From: Nitrosospira sp. Is2
Lineage (GTDB): Bacteria; Pseudomonadota; Gammaproteobacteria; Burkholderiales; Nitrosomonadaceae
Direction of reading: 5' to 3'
DNA length: 64,000 nt
Assembly (NCBI RefSeq): GCF_033095785.1
Contig: NZ_CP137134.1
Coordinates: forward strand, 62,001 to 126,000
The notes under the pieces are model-generated. The model was not told the origin of the DNA. It made no database searches and saw only the letters and a list, made by a program, of their open reading frames with translations. The position numbers and the translations under genes are program-made. Numbering within the stretch: position 1 is the first letter of the stretch; each line of letters opens with the position of its first letter. This document shows, one piece after another, positions 26,433 to 36,509 of the stretch.

Positions 26433-27489
26433 GCAGGTAATCCATTCCGTTTAGATTGAGCAATTCTAAACTATAACGGCGTAGTCGTGAAAATCACCTT
26501 TGAATGTCGTCTCCATATGTCCTGTGCCGGCCGACGACCGAGGCCCCCGCGGCGCGGCAGGATCATACTTGCGAAATGCGGTCTACCGCACAGAAAACGG
26601 GGCCACACTTATTTAAATTGGGAGATGTTCTGTTGACTAACCGCGTGTAAAAAATGGTTGAATACGTCCCTTACATCAGATCCGCAGAAGGCCAGATAGA
26701 GCGGATAGCCCATGCCATCTTCAAAACCACCGGAGAGTCCCGCGACCCATACGTGCATGAAGAATCGCTCGTGGGTTGGCCGGAATCCAGGGTATTCTGG
26801 GCCAAGTCCGTAGGGCCTTGCTTAGGCATCGCTCCTTTCAAGCTTTAGGGCCGGTATAACGCCTGCCGGGCTGGACACTGGTCGAGGTTGAAGCCCCGCG
26901 GATCGCGGGGACGGAAGTATATTGCCGGCGGCAGATTAAACGAACCTGACAAGGTTCCTCGACCCCAACCATAAAAAGAGCGTTCGTCTCTTATACTTCT
27001 TCTTGAAATGTGTATCCCGGGAATCCCCTGCCAGGCAACATATTTTAGCAAGGCTGGTTGCGCGAACAGGAACGGTCTGAATTTATTCTCTATCCCACGA
27101 TCCTTTGCGCTCTAACCCGGCCAGAAAATCTGTTGCCGTTTCTCATTCTTACCCGCCGGTCTCGTAGCCTGGTCTGTACGCCGATCCAATAACAGGCTAC
27201 ACGACTAAACAATATGTGGGCGGTGTCAGTTATGCGAGCGGTTTTAAGTCGGTTTGATGCCGGTTTTGTGTATATGTGAATGGCCGCGCGGGTGGGAACT
27301 GGCGGCTATCCGGATGCAAGCAATCGGCTTAAGGAATAAGGATCGCTGTAAGGAATTGCGATCAAGCAATCGCAATCAAGGACGGATGAAGGAATCACCC
27401 TGTTGAAGAAATTTACCGCTCACGCCGACCTGGTTCGACGTGAGCGGTATCCTCGTGACACAGTAAAAACGCGTTAGACGTTAAAAGGT
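26433..27489. other. Gene-poor region of about 1.06 kb
   Basis: No convincing gene was found. A 65-codon frame at 26654-26848 lacks a ribosome site. Two hairpins stand out: CCCCGCG/CGCGGGG (26894-26910, loop GAT) and an 11-bp perfect stem (27414-27424 with 27439-27449). Neither is followed by a clear T-run on either strand. AAGGAAT is repeated several times around 27330-27400. Confidence 0.5.
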
Positions 27490-27948
27490 TTACAGACGAT
27501 TGCCGGGGTCAGAGCTAACCTTCGCCTTGATCTCCCGGTTATCGTCCTGGCGCGGCGCGTCCGATGCCGCATAATTACCCTTGGCGAGTTCGGCCGCCAT
27601 GTTCCGGTGATGAGCAGCCAGCTTCACGTTGTCCTCTACGGCTCGCTCGTACCTGGAAAGTAAAGCCGCGGTATGAGATTTGTTATCCTGAGCCTGCCTG
27701 CCGTAGAGATAGCTTTTCTCCTCGTAATGCTGGAGCAGCTTCTTTTGCTCCTCTGCTTTTACGCGCAATTCCTTGGCAGTGTTTTGATAACGCTGCGCCA
27801 GGCGATCATGGTCTGCATGGGTTCGGGCGCTCTGCGTCGCTTTGCGAGCAGTCGCGTCCTCCGCCTCGAGCGATCCCATCTGTGCGCATGCGGTGAGAAA
27901 ACCGAGCATGGACAAAACCGCGAGATGCTTTCCTATCGTCGTTTTCAT
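27490..27948 (-). CDS. Small coiled-coil lipoprotein, 152 aa
   Basis: The N-terminus has a lipoprotein signal with lipobox FLTAC. The rest is almost entirely helical and charged (LAQRYQNTAKELRVKAEEQKKLLQHYEEK), suggesting a coiled coil in the periplasm. The C-terminal 30 residues look disordered. No named family. It might bridge membrane and wall by analogy with other small helical lipoproteins, but this is only inference. It is monocistronic. Confidence 0.7.
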   Translation of the reverse strand: MKTTIGKHLAVLSMLGFLTACAQMGSLEAEDATARKATQSARTHADHDRLAQRYQNTAKELRVKAEEQKKLLQHYEEKSYLYGRQAQDNKSHTAALLSRYERAVEDNVKLAAHHRNMAAELAKGNYAASDAPRQDDNREIKAKVSSDPGNRL

Positions 27949-28209
27949 GAGAGTAATAAACCCAAAAGGATTGAAAGTGATGTCATCCTATCGCAGTCAA
28001 CACTATGAGTATATTGGGGAAACCCTTGTTTTACGCTAAGGGAAACCCTTAGACAACATTTTTGTGTCAGAAGTGTAAAATGCGGGGGTAATTACACGTA
28101 GGCGGGTCAAGGTGATAACTGCCTGAAGTGGTGGAACTAACCGGGGATTATGTACACGCGATTAAATCCCATGATTGCTGTATGGCAACGTGGCGCCGCG
28201 AGGACCGCG

Positions 28210-28866
28210 CTAACGCTCTTCCGAAATCCATTGGGTCGCATAACGTATCAGGTCGGCCCCGTCTTTCAAATTCAATTTGGACCGGATATTAAAGCGGTGC
28301 GTTTCGATGGTCTTGATACTCCGGCTCAGCAATTTGGCGATTTCCTGGCTGCTATGGCCCGACCCGATCAAGTGCAGTACTTCAAACTCACTCGGGGTCA
28401 GACTGTTGATCAGGGGCTCAGCCTGCCCGTTTCCGGTCGCGGCCCGATTCAGCATCCGGGCGTGCATCTGCTTGCTCAGATAAACATTCCCTGCCAATAC
28501 CTCGCGAATGGCGGTTACCAGCACTTCGCCCGGCTCCTGCTTCATCACATATCCGCGCGCACCCGCCCGCAGGGCGCGCTGGGCGTAAACCGTTTCATCA
28601 TGCATGGAGACAACCAGCACGGGCAATGCCGGGGCCACGGCATGAATGCTTTTTATGACCTCCAGCCCGGAGAGCGTCTTGAGGGAGACATCCATCAGAA
28701 TAATATCGGGATGAGGCTCTGTCTTGAGCCTGGCCAGTGCTTCCGCGCCGTCGCCGGCCTCGCCAACGACCTCCAAGTCAGGTTCCAGATTGATGAGCAT
28801 CGCCATGCCATGACGCAGCATGGCATGGTCATCCACCAGCATCAGTTTTGCTTTAGAGGCCGCCAT
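28210..28866 (-). CDS. NarL/FixJ-family response regulator
   Basis: A receiver domain (KLMLVDDHAMLRHGMAML; phosphoacceptor Asp in IILMDVSLKTLSG; Lys in GYVMKQEPGE) is joined to a LuxR-type helix-turn-helix (LTPSEFEVLHLIGSGHSSQEIAKLLSRSIKTIE split over the DNA-binding helices). It should be phosphorylated by the kinase encoded immediately upstream: the kinase stop and this ATG are one base apart, so the genes are coupled. I used the ATG at 28866, which gives the usual short N-terminus. Target genes are unknown. Confidence 0.92.
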   Translation of the reverse strand: MAASKAKLMLVDDHAMLRHGMAMLINLEPDLEVVGEAGDGAEALARLKTEPHPDIILMDVSLKTLSGLEVIKSIHAVAPALPVLVVSMHDETVYAQRALRAGARGYVMKQEPGEVLVTAIREVLAGNVYLSKQMHARMLNRAATGNGQAEPLINSLTPSEFEVLHLIGSGHSSQEIAKLLSRSIKTIETHRFNIRSKLNLKDGADLIRYATQWISEER

Positions 28867-28867
28867 A

Positions 28868-30361
28868 TCAAACCGTCCGCATTTCAAGCCGCACTTCGGC
28901 GCCGCCCTCGGGGCGCCTCAGGAATTGCAGGGCGGCACCGAGTTGCCTGGCGCGATATTTCATGATCTTGATGCCCATCCCGGGCGTGGGTCCGGATCTC
29001 GTGCTGGTGCCGGCAAATCCGCGGCCATCGTCGCAGATGGAGAGGCGGAGCATGCCATCGTCCGACTCCAGCAAGATGATCAGATGTTGCGCGCCACCGT
29101 GGCGTATGGCGTTGTTGACCGCTTCCTGGGCGATCCGGTAAAGATTGAGCGCGAGATTGTTATCGGTGATGACAACCTCGTTTTTACACGAAAAATCACA
29201 ACTGATCTTGTATGTGGCGGCTATTTGGGACGCAAACGCATGCAAAGCGGCCGTCAAGCCCTTGGTTTCAAGTTCAAACGGAAGCAAACCCTGGGCAAGC
29301 TGCTTGCACTGCATCACGGCCGTCTGAGCCTGGGCCGCGATGGACGCGGCGACGGTGGCAACATCGCTGCTGCTGCCCGACGCGGTTATCTTTTTCTCGA
29401 GGGCCTTCGCCTGGTATCCAATGGCCGCGATCTGCTGTCCAAGGTTGTCGTGCAACTCCTGTCCAAGCGTACGCTGGTGTTCTTCCGCTATCGAAACAAG
29501 CGTCTGCTCCAGCAGCTTGCGTTCAAGCCACCGCTGCAGGTCGCTGGCGACCGCATCGATCAGTCTCTGCTCTTCAGGCACCAGAAATGGTTTGTCGTCC
29601 GGATAAAACACGCGCAATTGGCCGAATACCTTGTTGTTGGCGCTGATCTCGGACCGCAGCTCGTGCGTGCGCCGCTCGCTGTGGTTCGCGGATACAAACC
29701 GCCTGCCGCCCAGTTCGATCACGCCAGAGGCAAGTTCCGGAAATTGCATCGCGGGCAGCAGGTGCTCGAAAATCTGCCCGCAGGCCCGGTCAATTGAGAG
29801 CTCCTGCCCCAGGCCGCGGCGAATCTCATAAAGACAGGTGATTTCCTTGAGACGCTCGCGCAGGGCCTCGTCAATCTCCTTTCGTTCCAGCCACATCTCC
29901 AGATCGCTCGCGACCGCGTCGATCAACCGCTGCTCTTCCGGCACCAGGAATGGCTTGTCCGCCGGATAGAATACCTGCAACTGTCCGCAGACCTTGCTAT
30001 TGACCCTGATCTTCGATTGCAGCGCGTTCGTCAATCCCTGGCGGTGATTCTGCGACGTGAACCGGTTGCCGTCGAGCTCGATCACGGCGCTGGCAATTTC
30101 CGGGAACTGCATGGCGGGTATGAGATGCTTGAAAATATGCTCGCAAACGTCATCCACGGACAATTCCAATCCCATCCCCCGGCGAATCTCATACAGGCAG
30201 GTAATTTCCTTCAAACGCTCGTGCAACACTTGTCCTGCGCCTCCATGGCCTTCCGCCACGGCAACGCCCGCATCCGCGGGGCTATTTTCATTGCCGCTCA
30301 TAGAGGATCCCAAGGTTTCATCGATTCCATAGTTCCGTTGATTCTGTGTCAGCAATTGCAT
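28868..30361 (-). CDS. Sensor histidine kinase with two GAF-like domains (HisKA_3)
   Basis: Two tandem sensor modules of about 125 residues repeat nearly the same sequence: ERLKEITCLYEIRRG…PAMQFPE.AS.VIEL…KPFLVPEEQRLIDAVASDL. They are GAF-like by pattern. A HisKA_3 dimerisation domain follows (QELHDNLGQQIAAIG, phosphoacceptor His), then a HATPase_c with IAQEAVNNAIRHG and CDDGRGFAG. No membrane segment is seen, so it is a cytosolic kinase similar to the NreB/DegS class. It heads a two-gene operon with the response regulator. A Met at residue 21 (30301) is an alternative start. Confidence 0.9.
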   Translation of the reverse strand: MQLLTQNQRNYGIDETLGSSMSGNENSPADAGVAVAEGHGGAGQVLHERLKEITCLYEIRRGMGLELSVDDVCEHIFKHLIPAMQFPEIASAVIELDGNRFTSQNHRQGLTNALQSKIRVNSKVCGQLQVFYPADKPFLVPEEQRLIDAVASDLEMWLERKEIDEALRERLKEITCLYEIRRGLGQELSIDRACGQIFEHLLPAMQFPELASGVIELGGRRFVSANHSERRTHELRSEISANNKVFGQLRVFYPDDKPFLVPEEQRLIDAVASDLQRWLERKLLEQTLVSIAEEHQRTLGQELHDNLGQQIAAIGYQAKALEKKITASGSSSDVATVAASIAAQAQTAVMQCKQLAQGLLPFELETKGLTAALHAFASQIAATYKISCDFSCKNEVVITDNNLALNLYRIAQEAVNNAIRHGGAQHLIILLESDDGMLRLSICDDGRGFAGTSTRSGPTPGMGIKIMKYRARQLGAALQFLRRPEGGAEVRLEMRTV

Positions 30362-30509
30362 CCCTCTGCATCGCTTGCTTCATCTGTCCGGCCTGAGCTC
30401 TTCCCCTGCCCGGCTCCCTGTAGAGCGGCGCGACGCTTCGCACCCGCGCCTCAGCCTTTAAACACCTTAAAAGCTTTTAAATGCTATCTGCTTCAGGCAC
30501 TTTACACGC

Positions 30510-31526
30510 TCAAATATCAAGACATATCTTGCCGAAATGGCGTTTGCTCTCCTGATAGCGAAAAGCCTCGACGATCTGTTCCAGGGGAAAATGCCGGTCG
30601 ATGACAGGGCGTAATCCAGTCGCCTCGATTGCCCGGCTCATGTCCATTTGCCAGCGCCGGTTGCCAACTACCAGGCCTTGCAGGCGCAACTGGCGCGTAA
30701 GAACCGTGTGCAACGGCAGCGTTGCCGTCACGCCTGAAAGAATGCCGATAACGGCAATATGACCGGCGATACGGGCCGCCACCAGCGACTGCGCCAATGA
30801 TGACGGTCCCCCTACCTCGATGACGTGATCGACCCCCCGGCCGCCAGTCAGGCGGCGCGCCGATTCTCCCCAGTTTTCATCCTTGCGGTAATTGATCAGG
30901 TAATCCGCGCCCAGCCCTTTTAACCGGTCGAGTTTTTCATCGCTGGATGAGGTGGCGACGACCGTCGCACCGGCTGCCTTGGCGAACTGCAGGGCGAATA
31001 CCGAAACGCCGCCGGTTCCCTGGACAAGCACGGTTTCGCCGGGTTTCAGGCCTCCATCCACCATTAACGCCCGCCAGGCCGTCAACCCGGCGCAGGTGAG
31101 CGTCGCCGCTTCCGCGTGGCTATAGCCCTTCGGAGCGCGCGTGAATGCAGTCGCCGGCATGGTTACCTGCTCGCGCGCGTAGCCGTCGATTCCGTCGCCA
31201 GGAACGGTGTGGAAATCGCCGATCTCTGATTCGCCATCCAGCCAGGTGGGAAAGAACGTGCTGACGACATGATCCCCAGGCGCGAACTCAGTCACGCCCT
31301 CGCCAACCGCGACGACCTCTCCCGCCCCATCCGACATCGGGATGCGCGGCACCTTCGGTCCCCACATTCCGCTCACCACCGCATAATCATGGTAGTTGAG
31401 CGAGCTTGCGCGTATTCTCACCGTCATCTCATTCGCTTTGGGCGGAGACGGATCGCTGCTGCCGAACGTGACGCGGTCAAACCCGCCACCCGGCTGTACA
31501 TAAACCGCCTTGTTGGTCATAGTCAT
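30510..31526 (-). CDS. Zinc-type MDR alcohol dehydrogenase/quinone reductase
   Basis: The MDR fold is clear: an N-terminal GroES-like domain (RASSLNYHDYAVVSG, GDGAGEVVAVGEGV), a Rossmann domain with VLVQGTGGVSVFALQFAKAAGA and the C-terminal SKRHFGKICLDI ending. The structural zinc cysteines of classical ADHs are not evident, so it is closer to the quinone reductase or YogA-like group. NADPH is the likely cofactor. The start at 31526 (MTMTNKAVY) fits the family; the longer frame begins at 31616. It is divergent from the Old Yellow Enzyme gene. Confidence 0.85.
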   Translation of the reverse strand: MTMTNKAVYVQPGGGFDRVTFGSSDPSPPKANEMTVRIRASSLNYHDYAVVSGMWGPKVPRIPMSDGAGEVVAVGEGVTEFAPGDHVVSTFFPTWLDGESEIGDFHTVPGDGIDGYAREQVTMPATAFTRAPKGYSHAEAATLTCAGLTAWRALMVDGGLKPGETVLVQGTGGVSVFALQFAKAAGATVVATSSSDEKLDRLKGLGADYLINYRKDENWGESARRLTGGRGVDHVIEVGGPSSLAQSLVAARIAGHIAVIGILSGVTATLPLHTVLTRQLRLQGLVVGNRRWQMDMSRAIEATGLRPVIDRHFPLEQIVEAFRYQESKRHFGKICLDI

Positions 31527-31905
31527 GATTGCCGTCCCGGAAACTGCAGCATCAAATTGAAACGATGCCGCATACTTTATCAGGTCGCGCACCACTATAC
31601 GACCCCCGCGGAACACCCTCCCCCGGCGACATTATGTCTCTGCAGCGCCGCCCGGCGCTCGTGCACGGCAACAGCATAATAAAAACAGTTCCTTCCACAC
31701 TACGTACTACACTTAGTAAGCGGTGGCTTGAATTCCGCACCGTGGCTTATCGAGGCTTCTTATTTGTCTCCTTATATTGTGTCTCTTATCGCACGCATCC
31801 GGCAGGCAGGTTCGCCGTCCGGTCCGGCAATTATTGTGTGACTGAACATCTGGAGATTCCGTACCTTGACGGGATCGACAGGCGTTCTTCGATGAAGGAA
31901 CGATC
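31527..31905. other. Divergent promoter region
   Basis: These 379 bases separate the divergent oxidoreductase genes. GTACTACACTTAGT near 31704 is AT-richer, but I could not assign a promoter or operator with confidence. No gene is supported. Confidence 0.35.
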
Positions 31906-33180
31906 ATGTCCCAATACGACGAAAACAGAGATGGCACACACGAAAATCGGCTACCTGTAGATGAGACGGACAACGCAGCTGTTGCACTGGCCGAGCTGCG
32001 CAACGCAAGGGATGTCGCTTCCGGCGGTATAGCCGGTGGAAGCCCCTCCGAAAACATTATCCACCCCCAATGCCATAGCAGGCATGACCGCGAAATTCCG
32101 GAAGTCGATCTGTTGTCCCCGCTAACCATTCGGAGCATCAACTTCCGCAACCGGATAGCGATGTCGCCCATGTGCATGTACTCTTCCGAGGACGGTTTTG
32201 CCAATGATTTTCACCTCGTTCACCTGGGTAGCCGGGCCATTGGCGGCGTGGCGCTGGTGATGGTCGAAGCCACCGCGGTCACCGCCGAGGGACGTATCTC
32301 CCCGGCTGACATGGGAATCTGGAAAGATGAGCATATCGAGCCGTTGGCCCGTATCGCCCGGTTCGTCGCGGCGCACGGCGCAGTCCCTGGCATCCAGCTC
32401 GCTCATGCCGGCCGCAAGGCAAGTTGCGATAGTCCATGGAACGGCGGCAGCAGCCTGAAAACCCCTGAGGAGGGCGGCTGGCAGGTGTTGGGGCCCAGTC
32501 CCCTGCCGTTCGACGCCGGCGACCCCGTTCCAAAACCCATGTCCGCGGCGGACATCGCACATTGCATCAGTGCCTGGGAAGCAGCCGCGCGCCGCGCGCT
32601 GGCCGCCGGGTTCAAGGTCATCGAGCTCCACGCCGCGCACGGATACCTGATGCACGAGTTTCTCTCGCCTATAAGCAACAACCGCACTGATGAATATGGC
32701 GGCAGCCTCGAGAACCGCATGCGGCTACTGCTGGCGACCGCCACGCGACTGCGCGACGTCATCCCGCAGGAGCTGCCGTTGTTCGTGCGCATCTCGGCAA
32801 CCGACTGGGCCGATGGCGGCTGGGATATCGCACAGTCCATCGTGCTTTGCCAAAAACTCAAGACGCTCGGCGTGGATTTGATCGACGTTTCCTCTGGGGG
32901 AACCACACCGGACGCGAAGATCCCCGTAGCCCGAGGCTACCAGATCCCGTTTGCAGCGCGTATACGCGATGAAGCGGAGATCCGCACGGGCGGCGTGGGC
33001 CTGATTGCCGACCCGCAATTCGCCGATGAAATCATCACCAGCGCGAAGGCCGATCTCGTTTTCGTCGGGCGGGAACTGCTGCGGGAACCGTACTGGGCCA
33101 TCAAGGCGCAACACGCGGTGGAAGTGGAGCCCTCCTGGCCTACCCAGTATGGCTATGCAGTCAGGCGCCGGGCAAAATAG
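31906..33180 (+). CDS. namA: Old Yellow Enzyme family NADPH dehydrogenase (YqjM/NamA-like)
   Basis: The TIM-barrel FMN enzyme is easily recognised: RNRIAMSPMCMYSSEDG (the YqjM-specific Cys), ALVMVEATAVTAEGRISPADMGIW, GIQLAHAGRKAS, ELHAAHGYLMHEFLSPISN.RTDEYGGS and VFVGRELLREPYW. Such enzymes reduce activated alkenes with NADPH. It has about 65 more N-terminal residues than YqjM (Asn/Glu-rich, no signal), which are probably disordered. AAGGAA precedes the ATG. It is divergent from an MDR reductase gene, a common arrangement for electrophile-response genes. Confidence 0.88.
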   Translation: MSQYDENRDGTHENRLPVDETDNAAVALAELRNARDVASGGIAGGSPSENIIHPQCHSRHDREIPEVDLLSPLTIRSINFRNRIAMSPMCMYSSEDGFANDFHLVHLGSRAIGGVALVMVEATAVTAEGRISPADMGIWKDEHIEPLARIARFVAAHGAVPGIQLAHAGRKASCDSPWNGGSSLKTPEEGGWQVLGPSPLPFDAGDPVPKPMSAADIAHCISAWEAAARRALAAGFKVIELHAAHGYLMHEFLSPISNNRTDEYGGSLENRMRLLLATATRLRDVIPQELPLFVRISATDWADGGWDIAQSIVLCQKLKTLGVDLIDVSSGGTTPDAKIPVARGYQIPFAARIRDEAEIRTGGVGLIADPQFADEIITSAKADLVFVGRELLREPYWAIKAQHAVEVEPSWPTQYGYAVRRRAK

Positions 33181-33329
33181 GCGGGTTGGCGGGGAAGTTC
33201 AGAAAAGAAATAAGGGAAAACGGTTTTATATCGCGGTGATCCGATCGGGCAGACTTTCTCTCTCCGCTTTCTCTTCGTGAGAGACCTGAAACGGTCCCCG
33301 GTGTTATCCAAGCGTCAATGACTTAAATC

Positions 33330-33354
33330 GACCCGTCCGGTTTACCAACGGGTC
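33330..33354 (+). terminator. Hairpin downstream of the OYE gene, possible terminator
   Basis: A perfect stem GACCCGT/ACGGGTC (33330-33336 with 33348-33354) lies 150 bases after the oxidoreductase gene. Only CCTTATA follows, so the T-run is weak. The rest of 33181-33635 contains no supported gene. Confidence 0.35.
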
Positions 33355-33635
33355 CTTATACTAACTCCCCCATTTATCAGGGTATCAACGCTACGGAAGA
33401 GATTGAATCGTTCGGAATGCCAACATCTTCCACCCAGTTGTAGAGGCCAGGTCCAAAGATAGTGGAATCAGGCCCGCTATAATTAGCATCACGGGAAAAC
33501 TGCCACTCGCCAGACACAACGATGTATTTGCTCTATCTACCAATCCCGATGCTATAGTTAACTTATAACTTGATCCGCAGGAAGGTTCGCAGAGGAGAGC
33601 AGTATCCCAACTCTCAGAGACAAGTCAGGAAAATT

Positions 33636-34076
33636 ATGAATAAACATCTTTCCAAACTCTTGCTTGCAATCCTGGTATGGGCGAGCGCATTCGGGGTTCA
33701 TTCCCAGGAGCGACCGCACAGACCGGCATTGAAAGAACATAAAAGTATTGCAGTCCCTATTTGGACCGTGCTTGATACGAAAGACAAGCCCCCTTCGTCT
33801 GCACGTGAGATGGAATCTCCTAAACCAATACCGCCAACCGTACCAACGGTTGTGGACAGAATCCCGCCCAAGAAAATTGGTGATCTGAGCTGCCCCCAGG
33901 TCGATGACGCTGCTAAACAGGCGTGCAATGACACGTGCGCACAGCATCCTAATACGCCCTGCGCACTGCTATGTACATATCGGAAGAATGATGAGGGGAT
34001 ATGCGTTTTGTGGGTCGAATGTACTTCTGCTTGCGGTGAGATTCCAGCAGAAGTCGAGACGCCTACTGGTCGATGA
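33636..34076 (+). CDS. Secreted Cys-rich protein of unknown function
   Basis: The start at 33636 (AGGAAA upstream) gives a good Sec signal peptide (KHLSKLLLAILVWASAFGVHS). After a Pro-rich linker (ESPKPIPPTVPTVVDRIPPK), the last 50 residues hold eight cysteines (SCPQ, ACNDTC, PCALLC, GICVLWVEC, ACGE), spaced as in a small disulfide-linked domain. No family recognised. It stands alone; an IS-end palindrome follows eight bases after its stop. The longer frame from 33570 would hide the signal peptide. Confidence 0.65.
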   Translation: MNKHLSKLLLAILVWASAFGVHSQERPHRPALKEHKSIAVPIWTVLDTKDKPPSSAREMESPKPIPPTVPTVVDRIPPKKIGDLSCPQVDDAAKQACNDTCAQHPNTPCALLCTYRKNDEGICVLWVECTSACGEIPAEVETPTGR

Positions 34077-34083
34077 GAAAGGC

Positions 34084-34164
34084 GGCTCTGTTGCAAAAAA
34101 AGGACGAACCAGAAAACTATGCGTGTGATCTGATTAATCGCTTCTTATTTTTTGCAACAGAGCC
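34084..34164. mobile_element. 81-bp palindromic element with IS6-type ends (MITE-like)
   Basis: Both ends read GGCTCTGTTGCAAAAAA in inverted orientation (34084-34100 and 34148-34164), a 17-base perfect inverted repeat similar to IS6-family termini such as those of IS6100. Only 47 bases lie between. No 8-base target duplication is visible. It may be a miniature derivative or the fused ends left after deletion of an insertion sequence. The following 34165-34420 has no gene I can support but could be transposon debris. Confidence 0.6.
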
Positions 34165-34598
34165 TGTTATTTCATATACCTAGACAACCACTCTTTGCCC
34201 GCTTGTTCCCGCGTATGTCCGTAGCAAAATAATCGCCTGTACGCTCAAATAGAGCGATTCAACCGATCGACCGGAACCTTGAAAACAGCGATTCAAGATT
34301 CGACTTCGCCCGCCCTGGTTTTAGAGCGGACTTAATCAGACAGTAGTACAGATCCAGCGGGAAAGATGTGATGAATCTCACAAGTCACATGCTATAAGTG
34401 GAAGAAGAAGTACGGCGGACTGGCCTCTCAAAGGGAAAAAGGGAGAAAGAGAAACAAAAGTATCGTCCTAACAGACAGTCGCTCCGACTTGTTTTGCACC
34501 GCAACCAAGTCTGATGAAATGTTTTAATGGGCCGCGGGACGTCCTTTGCGCTATTGCTAAGAAATAACGCATGTTTTATCACGACTTCGGAAGACAAT

Positions 34599-36245
34599 AT
34601 GGCTCGGGCAAAAAAAGCGTCATGGATACTTGCGATCATCCTCACCTTCGGGGCAGCAAGCGTGTGGGCGCACGATGAACATGAACCCGTGGGTAGCGCT
34701 TCCCCCGAAAAACTCGGGGAGGTGAACTTCCCGGTAAGCTGCAGCGCCGAAGCCCAGAAGGAATTCAACCGCGCGATGGCGTTAGCACATTCCTTCTGGT
34801 TCGATCCGGCGATCAACTGGTTCGGCACCGTGCTGCGCCACGATACTACCTGCGCCATGGCTTACTGGGGCGTTGCCCTGATGTCCCTGGGCAATCCGTT
34901 CACCTGGCCACCTGGCCCGAAGGCATGGAACGCCGGCGCAATAGCCTTGGCGCACGCCCGGCGCATACCCGCCCATACCGAGCGCGAACAGGATTATATT
35001 GCCGCGTTAGCCATCCTTTTCAACGATTGGGAGACAACGGATTACCGGCCGCGGGCATTGGCCTATGAAAAAGCGATGGAAGGGGTGGCCTCGCGCTATC
35101 CCAGCGACACTGAAGCGCAGGTCCTCTATGCGCTCGCGCTCAACGCAACCGCAGTGCCCACCGACAAAACGTTCGCGAATCAGCTCAAAGCCGCGAGTAT
35201 TCTGGAACCGTTGTTCAAAAAATACCCTGACCACCCCGGTGTCGCCCACTATCTGATCCACACCTACGATTATGCAGAACTGGCTGAAAAGGGCCTGCCC
35301 GCAGCGAGGATCTACGCAATGATTGCGCCCTCCGTCCCGCATGCGTTGCATATGCCCTCGCATATCTTCAGCCGTGTGGGGCTCTGGCCGGAGATGGTGG
35401 AGAGCAACCAGGCCTCCTATCGCGCGGCCAGGAGCGAACTCAAGGACGCGACCCTCGGCGTTGGCGCTTATGACTCGCTGCATGCCATGGACTACATGGT
35501 TTTCGCCCACCTCCAGCAAGCGCAGGACAAGGCAGCCAGGCGCCTGGTCGACGAAGCCAGATCGATCCGCAAGGTCAACGTGGAAAATTTCCCCGCGGCT
35601 TATGCCTTCGCCGCTATCCCGTCCCGCTTTGCACTGGAACGCAGCGACTGGAAAGGCGCGGCTGCGCTCGAGCTGTCGCCCGCAGAGCTGGCCTGGAACA
35701 AATTCCCGCAGGCTGAAGCCATTCTCGTCTTTGCCCGTGGGCTCGGCGCCGCGCGGAGCGGAAACACTTCCTCCGCGCGCGAAGATGTCGCCCGACTACA
35801 GGCGCTAAAGGAAGCGATGACCGCCGCCAAACTGGACTATTGGGCGGGACAGGCAGCCTTTCAAATCAAGACGGTCAATGCGTGGCTTGCCCTTGCGGAC
35901 AAGCGCAATGACGAGGCCGTGCGCCTGATGCGTGCGGCCGCGGAAGCGGAAGAAGCAAGCGACAAACATCCGGTGACCCCGGGCAATGTCGCCCCCTCCC
36001 GTGAACTGCTGGCGGAGATGCTGCTTGAACTCGACCGTCCGGCGGAGGCGTTCGCCGAGTTCGAGCGTTCCCTGAAGCGCGATCCCAATCGCTTCCGCAG
36101 CATTGCCGGCGCAGCTCGCGCCGCGGAAATGGCACGCAACCGAAATGATGCCCGAGATTATTATGGAAAGCTTCAGAGCGTGGCCGCCGACCATGATAGC
36201 GAGCGCCCTGAACTGGTCCGGGGAAAGGCCGTTCTCGGGAAATAG
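34599..36245 (+). CDS. Secreted TPR-domain protein, 548 aa
   Basis: The start at 34599 (GGAAG upstream) gives a signal peptide (KKASWILAIILTFGAASVWA). The mature protein begins with NFPVSCSAEAQKEFNRAMALAHSFWFDPAINWF and continues with TPR-like helix pairs, including AYWGVALMSLGNP, YPDHPGVAHYLIHTYDY and a C-terminal ELLLELDRPAEAFAEFERSLKRDPNRF. The family of periplasmic TPR proteins with the FWFDPA-type N-terminus is widespread and has no established role. It is likely a periplasmic scaffold. It is followed 264 bases later by another secreted TPR gene. Confidence 0.82.
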   Translation: MARAKKASWILAIILTFGAASVWAHDEHEPVGSASPEKLGEVNFPVSCSAEAQKEFNRAMALAHSFWFDPAINWFGTVLRHDTTCAMAYWGVALMSLGNPFTWPPGPKAWNAGAIALAHARRIPAHTEREQDYIAALAILFNDWETTDYRPRALAYEKAMEGVASRYPSDTEAQVLYALALNATAVPTDKTFANQLKAASILEPLFKKYPDHPGVAHYLIHTYDYAELAEKGLPAARIYAMIAPSVPHALHMPSHIFSRVGLWPEMVESNQASYRAARSELKDATLGVGAYDSLHAMDYMVFAHLQQAQDKAARRLVDEARSIRKVNVENFPAAYAFAAIPSRFALERSDWKGAAALELSPAELAWNKFPQAEAILVFARGLGAARSGNTSSAREDVARLQALKEAMTAAKLDYWAGQAAFQIKTVNAWLALADKRNDEAVRLMRAAAEAEEASDKHPVTPGNVAPSRELLAEMLLELDRPAEAFAEFERSLKRDPNRFRSIAGAARAAEMARNRNDARDYYGKLQSVAADHDSERPELVRGKAVLGK

Positions 36246-36509
36246 CGGCTCCGGTCGACGGTTCATGCAAGCCGCGCACCACGGGAACCGCGGGCGTGAA
36301 AACGGGTCCATTATAAATTTGCCAGTCCGGCAGCCAAGCTTGCCCCGAGCTTCTGCCGATGGCCTTGGGAGGCGCGCAAATGCTGCACTGGAATAGATAC
36401 ATCACGCCAGGTTTGTGAGAAAATGACCGGCGTTATCAGTGGGCGCAATGGGGCAAACCGTCGATTTGCAGCCTCGCGTTTACGCGATCCGGCGCTCATA
36501 AGGAAGGTT

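Noticed and set aside
26654..26848. 65-codon plus-strand frame
   Set aside because: No ribosome site, no family and no neighbour that would suggest a gene.
28150..29797. Two long plus-strand frames (271 and 325 codons)
   Set aside because: They mirror the response regulator and histidine kinase, whose motifs are unambiguous.
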